Assembly: GCA_009801015.1 (NCBI GenBank)
Contig: VHZZ01016437.1
Coordinates: 11,356-31,647, forward strand
DNA: 20,292 nucleotides
Origin: Silene noctiflora
Lineage: Eukaryota > Streptophyta > Magnoliopsida > Caryophyllales > Caryophyllaceae
Reading direction: 5' to 3'
The position numbers and the translations under genes are program-made. Positions 1 to 12,112 of the stretch are shown piece after piece. The notes beneath the pieces are model-generated. The model ran no database searches and was not told where the DNA came from. It saw only the letters and a list, made by a program, of their open reading frames with translations. The number at the start of each line of letters is the position of its first letter. Position 1 is the stretch's first letter.

Positions 1-72
1 GATGTAGTTCTCGATGCAGTATTCATCCTGGTTTCAGAATGCTTACTAGTTCATTTCTGTCATTTGAATCAG

Positions 73-280
73 TGTGGCTCGCAATTACTTCCAGAACATG
101 GAGATAGCTATACAAAATGACTTCACAGACATAAAGACTCTCCGCTTGGTGATTTGCTCAAGGGAGTCGATTGAAAGGAAGANNACAAACTCAACTGAGC
201 AACCAAAGGAGTGGGCTTGTCCTCACTGCAGTTTTTCCAATGACGATGCTACTACTGTCTGTGTCATGTGCTACCATTGA
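73..280 (+). CDS. C-terminal exon of Ariadne-like RBR E3 ubiquitin ligase (partial)
   Basis: This is the last coding exon of a gene that begins upstream of the window. An AG acceptor ends at 72, the first base completes a split codon, and the frame runs to TGA at 278-280. The end holds a RanBP2-type zinc finger, W-x-C-x2-C-x3-N-x6-C-x2-C (WACPHCSFSNDDATTVCVMC), with all four zinc ligands. The upstream part (ARNYFQNMEIAIQNDF) resembles the helical region after the RBR module of plant Ariadne proteins, which have this finger at the C-terminus and transfer ubiquitin via a RING-HECT hybrid mechanism. The assignment rests on the finger, its position and that short stretch; another RanBP2-finger protein is possible. 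Two ambiguous bases (182-183) leave one residue undefined without breaking the frame. Confidence 0.65.
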
Positions 281-4929
<4,649 letters not shown>

Positions 4930-6244
4930 ATGCCAATCTATTGAATTTTACATTTATTTATTTTTTTGCGAATGTTTTGACGAATATGTCGAACAACATT
5001 AGGCATTTTTTGGTGACGATGAGGCACCCGATCGAGAGTTCCTCAAAATGTAGGAGTTTAGGGGGATTAATTTGCTTCGTCCATCGTGTTACTATTAACA
5101 TTTATGTAAAACCGTTGCATAGTAGAATTAGTGTTAACTCGACATTTCACGTGTTATATATGTACCTCAAAATTATTGTTCTAACTTGTACCGTACCGTA
5201 CCGTGGGATTTGCTTATTCACTCCTATCTCAACTACTTTGTTAGTTGCTCAATTATGTCAAAATAAAGGCCAGCTAAAAGGATGAGCAAGCATTGCGCTT
5301 ATACAAGGCTACCAATTCATATTTTTCAAGTGTTATTATCAATTAGTTAAGACGATTTAGCAAACCGGTCTCTCCAAAATCTTTGTGTTCATGAAATATA
5401 CTTCGTACATACTTGAAGTGTTGAAGTCATAAGGCCAATGTTGATAGGAGAGTCAGCGAATGATACCAAGTTTCATTACCACTCTCGAACCTAGCTACCT
5501 TATAGCCTTATATGGGGGATATCCCTAACCAACTATCAAGAGAATTAATTTTTCAGACTCGCCATCAAATCACTGGTGTATTACTAACACGAATGGCAGC
5601 CAAAATAAACTAATAAGTTGACTATTTATATAAAAGTTTTTTAAGTTCGAATTCAAGGATACAAACTATGATAGTACAAAAATTATTGGATTTAATTAAA
5701 ATAATAATTCGTCCCACCTAAATACCAACCTAAAAATCTATTAAAAAAAATCATTCTATGGGACGGTTTTATATACTCCATATATATAAACTCAATATAG
5801 GACTAGCCTAATTAATGAGTATAAGTTTAGGCTATTTTATTTTTGGATTCGTTTTATGTTATAGGACGGTTAGTTGAAAAAGTTTTATGAATATATGGAG
5901 CATTTCATAAAGAAAAAGGCGGTGTACGTAGACTTTGGGTACAATGTAGATGCATACGGAATGCATGACTCCAACGACGTGGGGAGCAAATTCTCATGTC
6001 TCTACTTGTTACGACGTGAAGCCTACCACCTTTTGTTACTTAGGTCTCCTTATTCCTCAACATTTCTATTATTATTTTGTTGGTCCATTTCTTTCATATA
6101 TCCATAATAACAACATTAATCTCACATTAATTCGATACCATTTAATTTTAGCAAATTTACATAAATATATATATATATATCAGCATTTTGTAAGAATCGG
6201 AGGGAGTAATACTGTAATATCCAGAGTTTTAGCTAGGGAGAAGG
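4930..6244. other. Intergenic between the two GH9 genes
   Basis: This 1.3-kb AT-rich stretch holds the 3'UTR of GH9 copy 1, with an AATAAA at 5262-5267 and a short CCGTA triplicate near 5189-5203, and the promoter of copy 2. I looked for CBM49 remnants downstream of copy 1 and saw none. ORFs at 4941-5285 and 5874-6107 have no recognisable family features. An AT dinucleotide run at about 6165-6180 could serve as the TATA region for copy 2. A Stowaway-like terminal sequence, CGGAGGGAGTA, lies at 6198-6208 with no matching left end found. Confidence 0.55.
5262..5267 (+). terminator. Possible poly(A) signal of GH9 copy 1
   Basis: AATAAA lies about 335 bases after the stop codon. Plant signals are loose, so the true cleavage site may lie elsewhere in the T-rich 3' region. 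Confidence 0.3.
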
Positions 6245-9200
6245 ATGGAAGTAAAGCTAAGATCGAGTCGACGACATTTAGTCGTAAGGGTATTTGTTGG
6301 ATTTGTGATGGTGTTGGAAGCCGTAGGGTTGGTGTCGGGTTTCGACTACGGTGATGCCCTTGGTATGACCTTTAAGTTTTTTGAAGCTCAAAGGTCTGGG
6401 AAATTACCTTACAATAATGGGGTTAAATGGCGTGCTGATTCTGGATTGCGTGATGGGTTTTCTCAAGGAGTAAGTTTTACTTAATTATCTTTTTTTTTTT
6501 ATAGTAATCAATCACAGTTCTTGCTTTTTAAGACGTCAATATTCATTTTAATAGTAAAAGTGATCAAAAAAGGTTCTTTATGATAAGGATAGTTGATTGA
6601 GTGAATGCAAATAGTTTGTCCGTCAAATAGTATACCGTGGTAGTATTTGGGATCCGTTTCTCCATTAAAAACGGATAGTATTGTCTTAAGTAAGACTTGT
6701 TGATAATTAATAGGCTTAATCAAGCTAATTGAAGAATTGTTTCGTGTAAAAAAAATTGATATTTTTTTTGTTAAGCCAAGGTGAAATTGACAGAACTTTT
6801 TATTAGGTTGTGAATATCTCGGTCGCATAACATGAGAATCGTTTCGTGTAAAAAAAAAAAGATATTTTTCGTTTGATTAGGTTGTTCTTTATGTCTCGGT
6901 CTCATAACATAAGACCAATCACACTTTATGAGATTGTTTTATACAAATATAAGAATATTTGAAAAGTTGATGTATATACGATTTTATAATGTAGGTCGAT
7001 TTGGTAGGAGGATATTACGACGCAGGGGACCATGTAAAATTTGGGCTGCCAATGGCCTATTCTGTGACAATGCTTTCATGGGCTGCTGTGGATTTCAGCA
7101 AGGATTTAATAGCAGCAAACCAAATGGATGAGACATTGTCTGCGATCCGATGGGGTACTGACTATTTCCTCAAGGCCCATTGCGAGCCCAATGTTCTTTG
7201 GTCTCAGGTATGATCATTATTTACGACCTGATGATGTCTATCTCATTTTTCGTTAAATTTTGTGTTATTGATATTAAATAATTAACGGGCTAATAAGGAA
7301 ATAGAGTTCAGAGATCGAGCGCATAATATTACTCTGTATCATTTATTATCGACTTAGAATAGAGACACGACTACATGACTAGTAGAAAATATCGTAAAAA
7401 AATACTCCTATGTCTCTGAAATACCTTCGGTTTTTATTTGAATGTTTCACAATTACATTCCGTTGTGGTCACTATAGTTCCATTATGAATCGACGTGGCA
7501 TGGGATCGTTAATTAGTCGATCTGGCCGAATTGACAACAACAAGCATGATCATCAAGGCAATCGCCATCATCATTTCCTTCCTTTGTTTCATAACAATAT
7601 TGAACACACAATTTCTTGGTACAAAACGGAAGTTTAGCCGGAGGAGTAGGTCTAATGCAATGCCCACCGCCTTCTGTTTCACTCACTGTTCATGTTCGAT
7701 CAACAAAACATATTAGAAAAACACAAAACAATACGTCAAACGGTTTTTCATAGGAGTACGGGTTTTTTAACCTGCCAAATGGGTTACAATACCCGTACTC
7801 CCAAAAAACAATAAAAACGAAAGTGTCTAATAAAACGTTATAAACATTAAACTCCGTACCATTTAGCAAAACTAAGGACACGGCGAAAAAGAGGACTAGA
7901 GAAATCTTGTTCATGGTTGTTTTCCGACTTATTATATAGCGATTTACTCCGTATTTTGTAAAATTAAACTGTATTTAGTAATGCAAGAATAGTATTTGGA
8001 TAATCGCTTAATGTACAATAACGCAGTTTATATAGGGATGCGACGTATCTTGTTTGAGTTATTATGCAAGAGCCACAACAGTAATAAATCGTGATATCAA
8101 ATATCAAATAATAATTTTCTTATGATTTTGGAATAAATGTATTAAATAAATTGATTTTGCATATCATGTCATAATTCGTTATGACTTGTCATTCAAATTT
8201 ATGTAATTTCAATATCTTTTTAACGTTTAAAAAGTCGTTCTAAAGTTGCGCACAAAGCATACGAGATATAATGTTAATATACTCGATTGAATTTAACAAA
8301 GTCAATATAATTTAAGGGGCAAATGAAATTCGAAAATGAGATTATTTATGGTCTATACACTACAACATTTTTTTCTCGATCATTATTTTATCTAACATAA
8401 ATTAAATTATAAGGAACGGGTTTACCTCGCTTATAATCAACATAGTCAATGAAACAATTTTTGTGTCCGGTCGAAAAGATGTCAACCTTTTTCTTGAGTC
8501 AACTCTTTTTGATTTAGATCAGGGCCCGATAATTGATCTATCCATCATCTACAATAGGTGAGTAGCTTTAAAATTTATGATTTTGCGAAATTAATCATTA
8601 ATATTTGACCTACGTGAAGGTGGGAGATGGAGAATCGGACCATTATTGTTGGCAAAGAGCAGAAGACATGACCACATCCAGGACAGCATACAAGCTCGAC
8701 TCATCCAACCCCGGCTCTGATTTAGTCGCTGAAACCGCGGCTGCCTTAGCCGCCTCATCTATGGCCTTCAAGCCCTACAACTCTTCTTACGCTCTCCTCC
8801 TTTTGCACCATGCTGAGCAGGTATACTTACCCACCTAAACATAACAACAAGTCAACAACAAATTATGGTGTCTGTCTAAGACATTTGTTTACCGTTGTTT
8901 TTGCCATTCATATTAGTAAGACTAAGACATAACACTGCTCTTTTTTTTTTTTCAGCTTTTTGATTTTGCGGACTCGTTTAGAGGGGTATTTGATGATTCA
9001 ATTCCGAATGCCAAGGATTTCTACATTTCCTCTGGCTATAAGGTAAGCCGTGCTTAAATTAGCTTCTTACGGAACTTAATGAGAAAATCGTTATGAGCTA
9101 ACGAGTTGTTTTTTGGGATTGAAGGATGAGCTTCTATGGGCCGCTACATGGTTATACAGAGCTACCAACAAAGAGTACTACTTAAACTATGTGGTCCAAA

Positions 9201-11068
9201 ATGGCGACTCCATGGGTGGGACCGGCTGGGCTGTACGAGAATTCTCTTGGGATAACAAGTACGCCGGTGTCCAAATTCTCCTCTCCAAGGTATGTTGCTC
9301 CCAGCCTCCCACCTTGCCATTCTTTCATTGTTCCTCTAGAGTCCCGGTCTCAAATATCTGTCACGGATATGCTATGTTACTCTGACACTCTACTTTGGTT
9401 ATAACACGGCATAACCATTGAAAAACACAGAAATTAGTGAAACCTGATTCAATCGTTCTTTTACCTTAAGGTTCTGCTCGAAGGCAAAAGTGCATCACGG
9501 ACCTCAACATTGAAACAGTATCAAGCTAAGGCAGATTACTTCACCTGCGCTTGCCTACAAAAGAACAATGGCTACAATGTTCAACTCACTCCCGGTAATT
9601 AAGCTTTGTTATATCACAAATACTCCAATATCGTTAAATTAGTAACTAACCTCAAAAGTCCGTAACTTAATTTGTTTGATTGTGAAATTAAGCCTCAAGT
9701 TTCATAAGTAGCAATTAATATTTGGTTTTAATTTCTGATGTTTCAATCAGGTGGCTTAGTGTATGTACGCGAATGGAACAACATGCAATACGCATCCTCG
9801 TCTGCATTCCTTCTTGCGGCCTACTCCCAGTATCTCTCAGCTGCTAAAGCCGTTGTTAGCTGTCCTGGTGGAGCAGTGAAGCCACAAGACCTCCTTAACT
9901 TTGCAAAATCACAGGTACAGTCGTTGCATTGACCGACAGTTATTATGTAGAGTCGCTTTACTAGAGAGGTTTTTCATTAGTCCGTCATAAATCATCGTCA
10001 AACCAGTTGTCACAATGTTCGTTGCAATTGCCTTCTTCAATCCAAACTCCCATAAAATACTCGACCAGGCGCAAATTACCTACTGTTCATGTTTACTGCT
10101 ATGTTCTGCACATTCTTTAAATGTACAAATGCTAAGGCTATCCTTATTGTACAGGCTGATTACTTCTTAGGAAAGAATCCCAAGTCAATGAGTTACTTGG
10201 TCGGTTACGGTGCAAACTACCCAATCCAAGTGCACCACAGAGGCGCATCCATCCCGTCAATCTCTGTCCTAAGCAATGCGGTGGGTTGTGTGCAAGGGTA
10301 CGAATCCTGGTACCATTGTTCTGACAAGAATCCCAATGTCATCCATGGTGCCCTTGTCGGAGGTCCAGACAGTAACGATAATTTTGACGATGATCGATCC
10401 AACTATGAGCAAACCGAGCCTACGCTCTCCGGTACTGCTCCGCTCATTGGCCTTTTTGCCAAGTTGAGGAGCTCAAGCGGCAACTCAGGTTCGAGCCTCA
10501 CTCTTGCAGTCTTGCTCTTCAAGCTTTTAATACTTCTAAATTACCGATTACTCAGTTCCCCAGTTCTTCTGTCAATTTGTTTCATTTAGTATTAAATATT
10601 AGAATTTTTTGTCGAATTTTGTAGATTCGAATCATCAACCCCTTCAAGCCAAGCCATACAACGGACCATCACCGTCGTCAGGTTAACTCTACAGTATTTC
10701 TTTAACTAATTTCTATAAGTTAGTTTACATTCGCTTTCCTAGAGATGAAACCGACTGATTATTATCAATTTCCTGCAGACGTTCCGGTCAAATTCCTGCA
10801 CTCCATAACAAATACATGGACCGACAAAGGTGTAACATCCTATCGACATAAGGTGCTCGTTAAGAACACATCATCTAAGAAAATCAAAGATCTGAAGTTG
10901 AAGATCGAGAACCTCTTCGGAACAGTATACGGTCTAATTCAAACACCACAGAAGAACATTTACAAAACACCGCATAATCTCAGTGTGTTACAAGCTGGTC
11001 AAGAATTCACTTTCGTTTACATTCAAGGTGGCCCTCAGGCTAAGGTTTCAGTCTTCAGCTACAACTAG
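6245..11068 (+). CDS. Class C GH9 endo-1,4-beta-glucanase with C-terminal CBM49
   Basis: Ten exons: 6245-6469, 6995-7207, 8620-8820, 8956-9042, 9125-9289, 9471-9594, 9751-9914, 10155-10488, 10625-10681, 10779-11068 (619 aa). The signal peptide covers about residues 1-32 and is cleaved before FDYGDAL. The GH9 domain has DAGDHVKFG (Asp84, Asp87), HHRGAS (420-425) and [11 protein letters not shown] with acid Glu481. A 57-base phase-1 exon encodes a short linker. The last exon encodes CBM49 (about 526-617), ending [18 protein letters not shown]. Plant class C enzymes have this layout and are secreted wall glucanases whose CBM49 binds cellulose. Exons 2-6 match copy 1 exactly in length (213, 201, 87, 165, 124), showing tandem duplication. 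Intron 2 is 1,412 bases against 248 in copy 1, because it contains a reverse-strand defensin-like gene. Confidence 0.93.
6734..6914 (+). repeat. Imperfect direct repeat in intron 1 of GH9 copy 2
   Basis: Two adjacent units, 6734-6835 and 6836-6914, both start GAATYGTTTCGTGTAAAAA. Both go on to a GATATTTTT tract, ATTAGGTTGT, and CTCGGTCKCATAACATRAGA. The first has about 23 extra bases in the middle. It looks like a local duplication inside the intron. Confidence 0.6.
7403..7412. repeat. Left arm of 10-bp inverted repeat (partner 7749-7758)
   Basis: TACTCCTATG here is the exact reverse complement of CATAGGAGTA at 7749-7758. The 356-bp span contains exon 2 and the poly(A) signal of the defensin-like gene. 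TA plus CTCC ends recall Stowaway MITEs, but the match stops after 10 bases. Confidence 0.4.
7433..7438 (-). terminator. Poly(A) signal of the defensin-like gene
   Basis: AATAAA on the minus strand lies about 75 bases after the TAA stop at 7513-7515, a usual distance for a compact plant gene. It supports a self-contained transcription unit inside the intron. Confidence 0.5.
7513..7914 (-). CDS. Defensin-like cysteine-rich secreted peptide (two exons, nested in GH9 intron)
   Basis: Exon 1 (7914-7860) encodes the hydrophobic signal [19 protein letters not shown] phase-1 GT-AG intron (7859-7686) follows, then exon 2 (7685-7513) to TAA; 75 aa in all. The mature part has eight cysteines spaced C-x11-C-x4-C-x3-C-x11-C-x5-CCC. 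It includes the CxxxC (CVQYC), GxC (GDC) and CxC (within CCC) elements of the cysteine-stabilised alpha-beta fold. A signal-peptide exon, a phase-1 intron and one Cys-rich exon is the standard plant defensin-like layout. A TATA box lies upstream (8027-8034) and AATAAA downstream (7433-7438). The mature peptide is acidic, about 10 Asp/Glu against 5 Lys/Arg, unlike cationic antifungal defensins, so a signalling or reproductive role is as likely as defence. The exact role cannot be told. The donor (AATG|GTACGG) is not a strong consensus. Confidence 0.82.
7753..7801. repeat. Nested inverted repeat in the defensin-like intron
   Basis: GGAGTACGGGT (7753-7763) pairs perfectly with ACCCGTACTCC (7791-7801). 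Inside the loop, TAACC pairs with GGTTA. The 49-base hairpin lies wholly within the intron of the defensin-like gene. Confidence 0.65.
8027..8034 (-). promoter_or_regulatory. TATA box of the defensin-like gene
   Basis: On the minus strand the sequence is CCCTATATAAACTGC, a strong plant TATA box about 113 bases before the ATG at 7914. It predicts a start near 8000 and a leader of about 85 bases. Confidence 0.6.
10779..11068 (+). other. CBM49 exon of GH9 copy 2
   Basis: A single phase-1 exon carries the whole carbohydrate-binding module, from [13 protein letters not shown] to VSVFSYN and the TAG. The beta-strand pattern [20 protein letters not shown] and FVYIQ...AKVSV fits CBM49. Where plant CBM49 domains usually have LWGL and a later FPxW, this one has VYGL and TPHN, so two expected aromatic positions are changed. 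Confidence 0.8.
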
Positions 11069-11192
11069 AGTGCGCCCCAATGGAAATCGCTACAAGCTGG
11101 TCGAGAATTTGCTTTTGTTTACATTCAAGGTGGCCCTCAAGCTAAGGTTTCAGTGTTCAGCTACAACTAGAGCGTGCCCCATGAAAATCGTT
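10989..11192 (+). repeat. 102-bp tandem duplication of the CBM49 3' end
   Basis: The stretch from 10989 is repeated from 11091, a period of 102 bases. Copy 2 lies after the stop codon, stays in the same reading frame, and ends in its own TAG at 11168-11170. Over the last 26 codons only Gln to Arg and Thr to Ala change the protein; the other four differences are silent. Confidence 0.85.
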
Positions 11193-12112
11193 TCTGGCTT
11201 ATGCCATTGTAATTTTGTATATTTGACGACATTCAGGAGTGGATCATTCTGCAACGAAAACATTGCAGAAAGGTCGATGAGGGTGATACTGTGTACTACA
11301 CATTGACCTTATCATTTCTCGATTTTGACGAGAAATTTGTAGATTAGGATGTCAAGCTTTTGTTGCTATGAGATGCTATTACTGACCGAGATGTGTATGT
11401 AGAGATGAAATGAAGCCATCCTATCACATCTAACAACTCTTCCAAGTGTCAGAAACTCCAATATTTGCAAATTTTCCGACACAAGGATTCCCATTGCAAA
11501 TTGTCCGACACAAGGGGAAATTTACCTAGCCAACCCTCGATATGAGTTTTATATTGACTAACGAAACTAAAAATCTCGACATTCCTGTAAAATTGTATCT
11601 TCCACCAATTACAATCACAGGACCGACTAAACAACAGCAAACGACTACCAACACATCCATTGGCCAGTATGTTCCAGCAGTTTAACAAAACAACCACAAC
11701 TCTTATGTGACAACTTGCTGTTCGTGTTTGCCGCATTAGCAACGACAAACCTTGTACCAATTTAAACGGAAATCACAAGCTTTAACACTATTAGGTACTA
11801 CTTAAATTAAATCGATACAGCGTGTACTGTGCTTAACGTATACAGCAATCATAAACGTTAAACAGAGAATAAGATGTCACGTTTAAACAGTTCACTCAAA
11901 ATGCGATCAAAGCGCAACTCATAATTTTAAAGTACCATCATAGATTAACAAAATAAAGACGTAAAAGAGTAAATATCAGTTCCCAGCTAATCCTAAACAA
12001 ACAAAAATTGTATGCCTATTACAAATTAAGGCGAGAGATAATAGAGAGGCGTGGTGCAGCTTCCGTAACTGAATAACTGCTAATCACGCTCTTCCGATTT
12101 AGGGTACACAAT
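11171..12112. other. Convergent intergenic region: 3'UTRs of GH9 copy 2 and nucleolin
   Basis: The two flanking genes point at each other here. No gene is supported. The minus-strand ORF at 11449-11760 shows no domain. A 22-base near-exact direct repeat occurs at 11465-11486 and 11494-11515. Confidence 0.6.
11465..11515 (+). repeat. 22-bp direct repeat, 29-bp period
   Basis: TTGCAAATTKTCCGACACAAGG occurs twice, at 11465-11486 and 11494-11515, with one mismatch. Function unknown. Confidence 0.7.

Larger units (their letters stand above)
7208..8619. other. Enlarged intron 2 of GH9 copy 2, host of a nested gene
   Basis: The flanking exons are certain from the GH9 protein, so this 1.4-kb stretch is an intron. 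The equivalent intron of copy 1 has 248 bases. About 7410-8040 is occupied by the antisense defensin-like gene. The stretch 8040-8600 is AT-rich, with no ORF of interest and several TTGAC cores on the minus strand. Confidence 0.85.

Noticed and set aside
4941-5285. 114-aa ORF after GH9 copy 1
   Set aside because: It lies in the likely 3'UTR, has no domain or CBM49 similarity, and uses T-rich composition.
5874-6107. 77-aa ORF in the GH9 copy 2 promoter region
   Set aside because: It opens on an alternative start codon, no family is recognised, and it overlaps another equally long ORF.
6198-6208. Stowaway-like end CGGAGGGAGTA upstream of GH9 copy 2
   Set aside because: Only one end is visible and no partner with matching inverted sequence was found in the 500 bases to its left.
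7531-7716. Plus-strand 61-aa ORF with a hydrophobic [15 protein letters not shown] segment
   Set aside because: It is the antisense shadow of the Cys-rich exon of the defensin-like gene, which has better support (family Cys pattern, splice sites, TATA box, poly(A) signal).
11449-11760. 103-aa minus-strand ORF with some cysteines
   Set aside because: It has no signal peptide at its start, no regular Cys spacing and no promoter or splice support.
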